A DNA stretch of 64,000 bases. Source: Bartonella sp. AU55XJBT (GTDB lineage Bacteria > Pseudomonadota > Alphaproteobacteria > Rhizobiales > Rhizobiaceae). Within the stretch, counting starts at the first letter, position 1. Each line of letters opens with the position of its first letter. The translations under genes were made by a program, and so were the position numbers. Location: the NCBI RefSeq assembly GCF_028618525.1, contig NZ_JAQITC010000011.1:1-64000 (forward strand), written 5' to 3'. This document shows positions 48,021 to 56,421 of the stretch, one piece after another. The notes under the pieces were generated by a model. It was not told the origin of the DNA and made no database searches. It saw only the letters and a list, made by a program, of their open reading frames with translations.

Positions 48021-48605
48021 AAGAACAGGAGATAGCGTTTGAGGAATCATGAGCGGGCAAAAAATGGTTGAAGAAATGATGAGAAATTTGAGATTGATGG
48101 TTATTGCTCTCTATCACATTTTGCCTCTTAAGATGTTTTGGGGTTCTTTATGGTTTTGTCCTAAAACTTTGCTGAGCAGCGTTGAGGGTGGACTTTTGGG
48201 GCAGAAAAAGCTTGAATTGTCGACCGCCCTTGATTAAAGGACTTGAATTGTCGACTGTCATTGTTTAAAGGCAATACGGGTATTAAAGGCAGTGTGGGCT
48301 GAGAGGTATGAGGTTCTAAAGCCTAGAGTGACAAATTGGGATTTCCTTTATCGTTTGAGTGGAGAGGGTGGTCAAGGGGCTAAGGCGCCACGAATATTAT
48401 GATTTCTTTATAATTTTTATCATGACACAAGTCATAACGGCTTGTGCACTTTTCTTAATTCCGGATTCCAGTGATATTGGGGTTTTGCATGCATCATCAT
48501 GCGTAAATTGAAAAAAAAGATCCAGAAACGAGAAAAAAACAATCTTTGTGCGAGAGCAAATAAGCTCTCTACCGTATGGGTTTTTTCAAAGAGTGAGAGG
48601 GAAAA
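48021..48605. other. gap with possible soluble-domain remnants
   Basis: No intact gene. GCTCTCTATCACATTTTGCC near 48101 resembles the sequence coding SQYHILP in the soluble domain. A direct repeat of CTTGAATTGTCGAC occurs near 48210 and 48243. Confidence 0.35.
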
Positions 48606-48980
48606 ATGCAGGAGCAAAATTGGGTATCAGAGCAAGAAGCGCATAAAAGAGCGCATTCTTTTTCGTTTCAGCAAGCGTTGCTTTCAGCAAAGGATTATAA
48701 AATTATCTTCGCTATTGCGGTTATTATTATCATCTGGATAATGATGCTAAGAATACCAAATGTCTTAAATTGGCAGCTGATAGGGTGGCAACATGTTGTG
48801 CATGCCGTTATCCTGAAAACAACGGACTTCATAATCGGTTGTGCCCTTTTATTGATTCCGGTGATGTTACGGCTTCGTAAAAAAGTGACGTGTGAATTGC
48901 AGGAAAATATTCAAAAACTAGACCAAGCGCTCTCTGAGCGAGAGCAAATAAGTTCTCTGTCGCACGGGCTTTGTAAATAA
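48606..48980 (+). CDS. array membrane protein, A module alone
   Basis: 124 residues: FSFQQALLSAKDYKIIFAIAVIIIIWIMML helix 1, FIIGCALLLIPVMLRL helix 2, CELQENIQKLDQALSEREQ coiled coil. GAGGGAAAA site. Located 12 bp before the B-soluble gene, the same pairing as at 41919/42296. Confidence 0.8.
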   Translation: MQEQNWVSEQEAHKRAHSFSFQQALLSAKDYKIIFAIAVIIIIWIMMLRIPNVLNWQLIGWQHVVHAVILKTTDFIIGCALLLIPVMLRLRKKVTCELQENIQKLDQALSEREQISSLSHGLCK

Positions 48981-48992
48981 TGAGGGGAAAAA

Positions 48993-50150
48993 ATGAACAT
49001 TGATCCTATCGTCGTACGTTTCTTAGATCCCCAGTTCTGGGTGATGATTGCTGTTTTCATGGTCATTATCATGCTTGTTTTGGCTCTTTATATCTCTGTC
49101 TTTAAACGGATGAAAATGAATTTCCAAGTGAAAGGCGCGTTGGAAGAAGTGCTGAAAGAAAATGATCTGGCAATGCAACAGTTTTGGAAAGATGAAGCTG
49201 TGGTGCAGAAGAGGCGTTTGAAACTAAAGGAAAAGGAAAAAGAACCCTTTGTCGATTATGATGATCATGAAATTCTCACGATAGAAAGTGCAACAGTGCT
49301 TTTAAAAAGCTTGGGGTGGTCCGTGGACATTGAGGGAAAAGGAGATTATTTGGCAACGCTCTTTTTACCTGATCGTGAAGTGCAGTTTCTCTATAACGAA
49401 GAACAAGTGGAAGACTTTTCACCCTTTGATCGCGGGCTTCTCATTATGAGTGGTATTTTTGCGGCCGCTTGTCAGACCATTAATCCTCATAATTCTGGGG
49501 TTTTGCCAACGATGTTTATCAATTTTGTGCCCAATGGATTGGAAATTTTTGAAGAAAAAGTAAGCGTTGCACGTTTTAAAAAAGCCCTTGATAAAACTTT
49601 AAAATGGACAATGGAAGATGATTGTTTGCATGAAATGCTTTGCTCTCAATATCGTATTCCACCTTGGGAAAAAGACTCTTTAACATGGTCAACGGCTGAA
49701 GCAGAGTTGGCTCCTTATGCTTTGCTGCATCTTGGTGCTCTTGCCTTGCTGGGGGATGTGGAGACTTTAGGTTCTTATGACGAACGTTTTGCGGCAGGCG
49801 AGACACTTGGCTTTGATGAAACCATTGAAAAAGTTCATCTGGAACGCGCGATGGTAATGGCGCAAGAGGTGAAAAAGGCTGGAAAATTCAGTTACGGTCT
49901 GCTGGAACAGGTTGCTCTGATGTTCTCTATAGACGTGGAGGGCTATCAGATTTTTAGAGTGAGAGACCCTAATTTGTGCAATAAAAAACGCACTTTGCAT
50001 AAAAATTTAGTCGAGGAGAAAAAACAAGAATTAAGGGAACAAGGATACACTGTGAGTGATAAACCATGTGTCTTTGAAAAAGGGGGCGTAAAATATTCCC
50101 CGGATATTACTTATATCAAAGATGGTGAACCTGCATTTATGGATATATAA
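48993..50150 (+). CDS. array B module fused to ~300-residue soluble domain
   Basis: 385 residues, paralogue of the 42296 gene. Helix VMIAVFMVIIMLVLALYI, then VFKRMKMNFQVKGALEEVLKE. Soluble domain begins DHEILTIESATVLLKSLGW and keeps FLPDREVQFLYN, FAAACQTINPHNSG, SQYRIPPWE, ALLGDVETLGSYDERF and RVRDPNLCNKKRTLHKNL. The end is shortened to MDI because two extra bases (TA) before the MDVKI-equivalent codons bring in a stop; the paralogue continues nine residues further. Confidence 0.82.
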   Translation: MNIDPIVVRFLDPQFWVMIAVFMVIIMLVLALYISVFKRMKMNFQVKGALEEVLKENDLAMQQFWKDEAVVQKRRLKLKEKEKEPFVDYDDHEILTIESATVLLKSLGWSVDIEGKGDYLATLFLPDREVQFLYNEEQVEDFSPFDRGLLIMSGIFAAACQTINPHNSGVLPTMFINFVPNGLEIFEEKVSVARFKKALDKTLKWTMEDDCLHEMLCSQYRIPPWEKDSLTWSTAEAELAPYALLHLGALALLGDVETLGSYDERFAAGETLGFDETIEKVHLERAMVMAQEVKKAGKFSYGLLEQVALMFSIDVEGYQIFRVRDPNLCNKKRTLHKNLVEEKKQELREQGYTVSDKPCVFEKGGVKYSPDITYIKDGEPAFMDI

Positions 50151-51130
50151 AAATTGATTAGTTTATGCACTTGTTGAAGTCCCCCCTGATTTGAAGAAAA
50201 GCATTCTTGTTGAAAGGGGGAAGCGCCACCATTGAGATGCTTTGATACCAAAGCAAAATAAAAGGGCTCGAAAGAATCAAGAAGTACATCATGTTTTAAA
50301 AAAATAATCTGAAAATAATTTGATTCTTAAAAATAGGGGCGGACAAATGATGGAAAATTTGTCTCTTTCTTGTTTTTTTGAAGTCTATTCCTTTTTTTTT
50401 AGAAGACGCGCTTTATGCTTTCATTATGTGAAAAAAAGCACGCTAGAGATAAGAGAATATTCTGCTGAATAAAGTAGAATACATCATGATTGACTGCGTA
50501 AAATGCTATGGTTTTAAGTAGGGTGATCTTTTACACATTCTGTTGTTTTTTGTAAAAGTGTATGATGAATATTTGAGGGCTAGATTTTCCCATAGAGCTT
50601 ATGAAAACACTGTTGTTTCCGGCGTGGGGGGTGAAGTATGCAAGAGGCGAAAACGATTCAAGAAAAACTGGATTTTCTACCAATTGATATAGCCAATTGA
50701 TATAGATTGAGAAATTTCGTTCTTTATAGGGGAGAGAGCGTGATAAAAACGTTCTTTGACGGCGTGGCGATACTCCTTTCAGGTGTGGATATTGGTATGA
50801 AAACTTGTGGTGTTTTCGTGTAAGTGCCTTGTTCATCGAGGCTTGGACATGAATCCTATGGTGTGGAGGGTACCAAGGCTATTTTCTTGAAAACAGAGAA
50901 TTTACTGGAAGAACTGAGATTGTGGCCATCATTAATGAAAGAGGTGTGAGGGGAGAGCCTGGGATCTAAAGTTTTTGTCTTTTGAAATGTGGGAAAGTAA
51001 AAAATGTTGTCTTTTAGGAGAGTAACATTGGATCAATAAAAACAAAGGCCCCGTTTTAAAAGGGCCTTTTTATTTAATTTTGCTCTGTATACAAAATGTA
51101 TACAATTTTACTCTAAGAACTTTTAGTGTC
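50151..51130. other. intergenic, no gene seen
   Basis: No supported gene apart from the terminator at its end. The minus-strand frame at 50531-50836 has no signal. Confidence 0.4.
51044..51073. terminator. terminator after small membrane gene
   Basis: AAAGGCCC...GGGCCTTT stem with T-run on both strands; terminates the minus-strand gene ending at 51131. Confidence 0.8.
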
Positions 51131-51454
51131 TTATGCTTTAGTAAAAATCAGCTGTATGAAATATATAATAAGGGAGCCTAAAAAGCTAGCGAAGGCATTT
51201 AATAAATTTATTCCTTTTCCATATATATTATCTATTAATGCTTGTTCTGATGCAGTTCTATTATTTATTTTCAGTATATTCAATGTATCCGATGGGCTCC
51301 CTACGGGTTTAAAAAACTGTAAATGCGTTTTCTCACCAGTATAAGGAGCAACAATAGGAGAGGGCTGTTTATTGACTATACGATCAGACTTTTGAATCGC
51401 AAGAGCTAAACCACTTGTAATCGCCCCCGCTATAAAAAAATATCTGATATTCAT
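51131..51454 (-). CDS. small two-helix membrane/secreted protein, copy 1
   Basis: 107 residues. N-terminal hydrophobic segment (YFFIAGAITSGLALAI) is a signal or anchor, the middle is polar (SDRIVNKQPSPIVAPYTGEK), and the C-terminus has a second helix (FLGSLIIYFIQLIF). Nearly identical N-terminal 65 residues to the copy at 51587. Each copy has its own terminator. No known family recognised. Confidence 0.65.
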   Translation of the reverse strand: MNIRYFFIAGAITSGLALAIQKSDRIVNKQPSPIVAPYTGEKTHLQFFKPVGSPSDTLNILKINNRTASEQALIDNIYGKGINLLNAFASFLGSLIIYFIQLIFTKA

Positions 51455-51500
51455 AGTTTTTTTCTCCTATATTTACTTCTATAAATAAATATCGATAAAC

Positions 51501-51526
51501 AAAGGTCCTCTTTTAAAAGGGCCTTT
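51501..51526. terminator. terminator after copy 2
   Basis: AAAGGtCC/GGgCCTTT stem with loop and T-run, equivalent to the terminator at 51044. Confidence 0.75.
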
Positions 51527-51586
51527 TTGTTTAATTTTCAATGTATACAAAATGTATATAATTTTATTTTAAGCGCTGTTTGTATT

Positions 51587-51898
51587 TTATATTTTAACAG
51601 CAATTATTTTTATAAAATATACAATAATCAATCCTAAAAAACTAACTATTGCATTCAATAAACTTTTTGCTTTTTCATATATATTGTTTATTGATTCTTG
51701 TCTGTTATTTATTCTCAGTATATTCAATGTATCCGAAGGGCTCCCTACGGGGTTTAAAAACTGTAAATGCGTTTTCTCACCAGTATAAGGAGCAACAATA
51801 GGAGAGGGCTGTTTATTGACTATACGATCAGACTTTTGAATCGCAAGAGCTAAACCATTTGTGATTGCCCCTGCTACGAAAAAATATCTGATATTCAT
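51587..51898 (-). CDS. small two-helix membrane/secreted protein, copy 2
   Basis: 103 residues, tandem duplicate of the gene at 51131. The first ~65 residues differ by few changes (ITNGLALAI, LNPVGSPSDTL), while the 3' third is diverged and lacks four residues (QESINNIYEKAKSLL). Upstream DNA (CTATAAATAAATATCGATA) is also duplicated. Confidence 0.65.
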   Translation of the reverse strand: MNIRYFFVAGAITNGLALAIQKSDRIVNKQPSPIVAPYTGEKTHLQFLNPVGSPSDTLNILRINNRQESINNIYEKAKSLLNAIVSFLGLIIVYFIKIIAVKI

Positions 51899-52239
51899 AG
51901 TTTTCTCCTATATTTATTTCTATAAATAAATATCGATACGGATCATATATAGATTCACTTTAAATGACTATAGTAAAAATACAACAGTCATAAAAAAGAA
52001 TAAACTTTGTCTATATTTTGACAAAATTTACTCTTAATTGCCTAAATCAATTCTTTCTGATTCCATTTTTGGATATTTTAAAAAAGCTTGAAAGCTCTGT
52101 CCGGAAGTGGAATCCCGTAAGATGGGTGACAAAAGAACTGCTAACAAAATTCTTTTTGTGCCATTGACTAAAGATTTATAAAAATGAGGGTTCATTAAAA
52201 TTAAAATGAGATGTGATGAAAATTGAGTCAAACCCGTAA

Positions 52240-52887
52240 AGGGAAGGATGCACTCTTTTGAAGACTAGGGTGCACCCTCTATGAGATTGGGTACGTGCCA
52301 TGAGGGTTAGGCATGTATCCCTTGAGGGGAAGGGTGCACTCTTTATGAGGGCTAGAGTGCACCCTCTATGAGATTGGGATACGTGCCATGAGGGTTAGGC
52401 ATGTGTCCCTTGAGGGGAAGGATGCACTCTTTTGAGGGCTAGAGTGCATCCTTTATGAGATTGGGATACGTGCCATGAGGGTTAGGCATGTGTCCCTTGA
52501 GGGGAAGGATGCACTCTTTTGAGGGCTAGAGTGCATCCTTTATGAGATTGGGATACGTGCCATGAGGGTTAGGCATGTGTCCCTTGAGGGGAAGGATGCA
52601 CTCTTTTGAGGGCTAGAGTGCATCCTTTATGAGATTGGGATACGTGCCATGAGGGTTAGGCATGTGTCCCTTGAGGGGAAGGATGCACTCTTTTGAGGGC
52701 TAGAGTGCATCCTTTATGAGATTGGGATACGTGCCATGAGGGTTAGGCATGTGTCCCTTGAGGGGAAGGATGCACTCTTTTGAAGGCTAGAGTGCATCCT
52801 TTATGAGATTGGGATCCATGCCGCATGAGGGTGAGGCATGTATCCCTTGAGGGGAAGGATGCACTCTTTTGAAGGCGGAGTGCATCC
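52240..52887. repeat. 87-bp tandem array with two inverted repeats per unit
   Basis: About 7.5 copies with an exact 87-bp period. Each unit has inverted repeat 1, GGATGCACTC...GAGTGCATCC (10-bp perfect arms, 10-13-nt loop), and inverted repeat 2, GGGATACGTGCC...GGCATGTGTCCC (10 of 12 paired). In the second unit arm 1 is GGGTGCACTC and its partner GAGTGCACCC, a compensatory change; in the last unit the loop shortens while the arms stay. No frame spans the array. Confidence 0.93.
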
Positions 52888-54054
52888 ATAGGGGAAGGCA
52901 TATCTCATAAAAATAGAGAAAGCCCAAGAGATTTATTTTTTATTTTATCTCTATCGGTTTGTGTATTTTATAGATATTTGCTTTGTCTCCTCAATATTTG
53001 AGAGGGTTATAGAGTAAGACTCACTGATGAAGGTCAGCTAATGAATATTGAGATCTCTATGAGAATTAAGATATTTTTGTGCTTTTTTTTTGTCTTTTTC
53101 TTGATTTTATTAGCTCACATGAAATTTATGAGGCATTTGTCTCCAATTTGGCTTTTGATGACACCAATGGATTTGGTATAATATTTCAATGATTTCAATG
53201 GCTTTATTAAGGGCTTTATTAAGACGCCCCTTAAGGAAGGGTGCTTTATCATAGAACAGAATAAATTGAGTCAATTTTTGTAATTCTTTATCTTGGACGT
53301 GTTTTATTTTACACGGGCTCTTTTGCTTGTAATGAGTCGATGGTTTGATGAATTTTAAGAGAAGCCTCCGTTAAAATAACAGAAGCCCGTTACAAAGAGG
53401 AAAAGTCTGAGAGAGTTGGCTCTTTTAGGCTAAAATTTCTAAGATGAAAAGCAGAAGACTATAATTCATCAATCCATTGCTAGAATAAAATACCTTATTG
53501 CTGTTTTGACGATAAAGAAAAATATTAGTGATTCTGTTGTGTTATAAAATAGCGTATGCCGTAAAACAGCTTCTCTCGTAAATCCTTCGGCCTTTGAGGG
53601 GGAATTTTTAAGGTAATTTGAAAGAAGAATGATGATCTCTTTTAGAATGGTCTATTTGGCAGGAGATCTTATGGAAGAAGAGTACAAAGTTTAAGAGGGT
53701 TTTAAGACAATACAGTCATAAAAAAAGCCCTCTGCTTCAAACAGAAGGCGATAATAAGAAGATTCTCAATATTGGGTTGTAAAAATATATTGGGTTGTAA
53801 AAATGTCAAAAAAGAATGAATTTAAAAAACTTACTCTTCCGTAACTAGCAGAAAATTAAAAAGAGAGCAATATAAAAATACTTTTTACAAAAAAGAAAAC
53901 TTTGCTTTTTATGCTTTAAAACGTCATGAATACTTCTTTTTCATTGCATGTTTATTTTGCAATTCACTGTCAATTTAAGTCTTTAAAGATGTTATGACGT
54001 ATGCAACCATATTTATGCTTCAATAAAAAAACAACAAAGAGAGCACCACATGAT
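52888..54054. other. gene-poor stretch
   Basis: No intact gene seen. An imperfect terminator-like hairpin (GCCCTCTG...CAGAAGGC) lies at about 53727-53750. Confidence 0.4.
53130..53385 (-). pseudogene. possible frameshifted gene remnant
   Basis: On the minus strand the frame reads EASLKIHQTIDSLQAKE, then after a shift KELQKLTQFILFYDKAPFLK and LNKALNKAIEIIEILYQI. It looks protein-like, but starts and frame are broken. Family not recognised. Confidence 0.35.
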
Positions 54055-54154
54055 GCGATAGACTGGTGCGATAGACTGGTGCGATAGACTGGTGCGATAG
54101 ACTGGTGCGATAGACTGGTGCGATAGACTGGTGCGATAGACTGGTGCGATAGAC
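54055..54154. repeat. 13-bp tandem repeat, 7.7 perfect copies
   Basis: Unit GCGATAGACTGGT repeated seven full times and one partial without mismatch. Confidence 0.96.
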
Positions 54155-54509
54155 CCGCGTGGGATAAAAGGCTTTGTTTTTTAAGGGTGTGCGTGTTGCG
54201 TGTAAGGGGGTCGTGAAGCGCGTGTTTTTTTAAGATGGGGTGGAGACGATGGAGGGGGGAGCTGTTGGCGTGTGGCGCGGTGTGGGGGCGTGTAGATACA
54301 GAGTTCAGATGCTGGGTGCAGGCTTCTGTTGGGGTCTTGAAAGGAGGGGGGTGGCGTTAGCTGTTTTCCTTGGGTGACTTGAGGGGACAATGAAGTATTT
54401 TCGTGTGATGTGGGGGTGTTAGGGGTTCTCATGTTTTGGGAGCGGTGTTTCAGATAACGCAGGGGATTGTTGAAAAAATGTTGCCTGCTCTATAGATAAA
54501 GAGAGGGGA
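54155..54509. other. G/T-rich low-complexity stretch
   Basis: The plus strand is G/T-rich with GGGGG tracts and CGTGTG-like patterns; a minus-strand frame (54181-54432) is just the proline/histidine-rich complement. Resembles inserts at 55.1 kb and within the helicase gene at 57.7 kb. Confidence 0.4.
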
Positions 54510-55076
54510 TTATTCCGAATGTTTATGGTTTGCATAGCCCCAATGAAAGGCTAACAAGTCTAAACAATCTCGTAAATGATCGGCAAGGGAGTTTTGTTTG
54601 CGTTTTGAAGGACTTAATTCTTTGATCGCTTGTCCATAACCAATAACCTGCTCAAGCAGTGAATAGCCAAGAATACCAAGGTGCCCTTTGATGGTTTTTA
54701 AATGATTGGAGGCTGCTATTTGCCGTTCAATGGGGTGGGTATAGCTTTGGCTACAAGCAACTTTTTCACGGGTGTAGTCAAGGCTCATGTGCAGGTCTGC
54801 CTGACTGTGACGCCAGTAAAAATAAAACCGTTCTGCGGCTTTATATTGTGCCTGACTGATATGTCCTTTTGCATATAAAAGCGCAATGGGACGGCTTTGT
54901 GCATTGACAAGAACTTTAATGGTGCGCCGGTTGCTGGAACTTTCTGGATGATGCGGTTGAAAATAAGGATTGCGCGTTTCAAGGGCGACTTCTTGCGTCT
55001 TTAAATGACCCATGTGCTTTCCTTTCTCGTGAAGCTCAAGAGGGCGCGTGTTTTTTTTCTTATCTGGATGGTTCAT
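54510..55076 (-). CDS. phage-type protein, ISQAQY family
   Basis: 188 residues, excellent ribosome site (AAGGAGATGAG). Contains RRTIKVLVNAQSRPIALLYAKGHISQAQYKAAERFYFYW, LKTIKGHLGILGYSLLEQVIGYGQAIKEL and DHLRDCLDLLAFHWG. The central ISQ-x-QY-x-A-x-x-F/Y motif and the C-terminal Leu-rich DLLA-x-HW are shared with phage replication-associated proteins of Rhizobiales; similar topology to the 36771 gene. Probably a phage regulator; function unknown. Confidence 0.65.
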   Translation of the reverse strand: MNHPDKKKNTRPLELHEKGKHMGHLKTQEVALETRNPYFQPHHPESSSNRRTIKVLVNAQSRPIALLYAKGHISQAQYKAAERFYFYWRHSQADLHMSLDYTREKVACSQSYTHPIERQIAASNHLKTIKGHLGILGYSLLEQVIGYGQAIKELSPSKRKQNSLADHLRDCLDLLAFHWGYANHKHSE

Positions 55077-55227
55077 CTCATCTCCTTAAAAATGTTGCTT
55101 GCTCTCGAAAAAAGAGGGGGGATGGTAAAAGGCATGTGTTGGCGTGTGTGCGTGAGGGTGCGGTCTTGGGGGATAGCTTGGATTGTGGCGCTTATGGGGG
55201 AGTCCCATGGATTTCGCATCTTGAAGC

Positions 55228-55662
55228 ATGGATTGGGATCTTGAAGAGAGAGGTGTTTTGTTGCATGGTGGATTTTCCTTGAATAATTTGATGGGGGAGT
55301 GGTGTGATGTTGCACGGGCTTTGGTATTTTATGCTACGCCCAGCATTTTCCTTATGTTGGGGTATGAAGTAATGCTGCGGCGTGGTGCAAAAAAGGGGTT
55401 GTTCTTCAAGATGCTGTTGTTTGGTTTCATTTTTGCTGCTGTTACTGATTTTATTTATAAGCAAGCCCGAATATTTTGGTTTAGCTTGGCTTTGATCGGC
55501 GCCAAGTATTTGGGTGTGCCTTGGATTTGGTCCTTGAATGAGTGGGGTTCAATCTGCATTTGTGTCCTTCTTGTTCGTGTTATGAGCGCTTTTTTTCATG
55601 AGGGAATGCGGTGTGTTGGGGTGACTTGTGCTTTGTTTTTAAAAAGAATAGGCTTTTATTGA
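55228..55662 (+). CDS. polytopic membrane protein, paralogous family 1
   Basis: 144 residues, about four helices (FYATPSIFLMLGYEVML; MLLFGFIFAAVTDFIY; WFSLALIGAKYLG; ICICVLLVRVMSAFF). The end VPWIWSLNEWG...FFHEGMRCVGVTCALFLKR matches the end of the protein at 56185 (SWLWFSNHD...IYQGMKSVRVMAGRFFLKS). Start uncertain. No recognised function. Confidence 0.5.
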   Translation: MDWDLEERGVLLHGGFSLNNLMGEWCDVARALVFYATPSIFLMLGYEVMLRRGAKKGLFFKMLLFGFIFAAVTDFIYKQARIFWFSLALIGAKYLGVPWIWSLNEWGSICICVLLVRVMSAFFHEGMRCVGVTCALFLKRIGFY

Positions 55663-55708
55663 ATCGTGGGCGTTTTCTTTAATTTTATGGTTGCGGGGAG
55701 ACTTGTTG

Positions 55709-56212
55709 ATGTCGCAGAGTTTGGTGCTTTTACTGTTATTGCTGTTTTTTTGCCTTTTTGTTGGGGCGTGTATTTTTCTGGATAAGGAGGCTGCGCGCCG
55801 CGGGGTTACAAGGTGGATGTTTTTTGGCAGGTGGGTGGTCTTTTATGGCGTGATTGCTCTTTACCTTAGTTTTATTTCTGTGGGCGTGGGATGTTACACT
55901 GTTAGCGGGGCGTTGTTGTTGAAGAGAGCGCTGTTTTCTTGCAGTTTTGTCGCTGTCCTTGGTTTGGTGCATGGGGGCGTCAAAAGTCTGCCTGTTGTTT
56001 GGCAAATGTTCGTGAAGACGACCCTCTTTTGTTGCTTGATGGGGGGTATCCTGTGGCTTTTTGTTGTGGGCGTCAGCGTTATGAATAGCGTAAGAGGCAT
56101 ATTCTTGAAGGCGTTGGTCTTGGCACTCTTGTTGAAACTGCTCTTGGTGCTCTTGGGGGCTTTATACGTGCGCAGAGTGATACGGTGGTGCAGAGGGTGT
56201 TGCGTGTTTTGA
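55709..56212 (+). CDS. polytopic membrane protein
   Basis: 167 residues from MSQSLVLLLLLLFF (GGGGAG site). Five or so hydrophobic helices, few charged residues, C-terminus RRVIRWCRGCCVF. Overlaps the next gene by ~28 bp in another frame. Function unknown. Confidence 0.5.
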   Translation: MSQSLVLLLLLLFFCLFVGACIFLDKEAARRGVTRWMFFGRWVVFYGVIALYLSFISVGVGCYTVSGALLLKRALFSCSFVAVLGLVHGGVKSLPVVWQMFVKTTLFCCLMGGILWLFVVGVSVMNSVRGIFLKALVLALLLKLLLVLLGALYVRRVIRWCRGCCVF

Positions 56213-56421
56213 ATTTTGTGCTGTTTATCTGCATTTTGTCTCTTGTCTTTAATTTTGCTCAGTGGGGAGCAGAGAGTTTGGGTTGGAGTTGGCTTTGGTT
56301 CTCGAATCACGATGTATTGATCTTCATTTGGGGATTTCTTTTTCCTTTTATTTATCAGGGAATGAAATCTGTGCGTGTGATGGCGGGACGTTTTTTTTTA
56401 AAGAGTGAGGAGGGGCGTTAA
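56185..56421 (+). CDS. small membrane protein, paralogous family 1
   Basis: 78 residues, GTG start. Two helices (VLNFVLFICILSLVFNFAQW; LIFIWGFLFPFIY) and the C-terminal GMKSVRVMAGRFFLK segment shared with the 55228 protein. 4-bp tail overlap with the helicase gene on the other strand. Confidence 0.5.
   Translation: MVQRVLRVLNFVLFICILSLVFNFAQWGAESLGWSWLWFSNHDVLIFIWGFLFPFIYQGMKSVRVMAGRFFLKSEEGR

Noticed and set aside
52034..52231. 65-codon minus-strand ORF beside the 87-bp array
   Set aside because: No domain, poor start context; likely chance.
52240..52887. CRISPR array
   Set aside because: The 87-bp units are nearly identical over their full length; there are no variable spacers and no cas genes.
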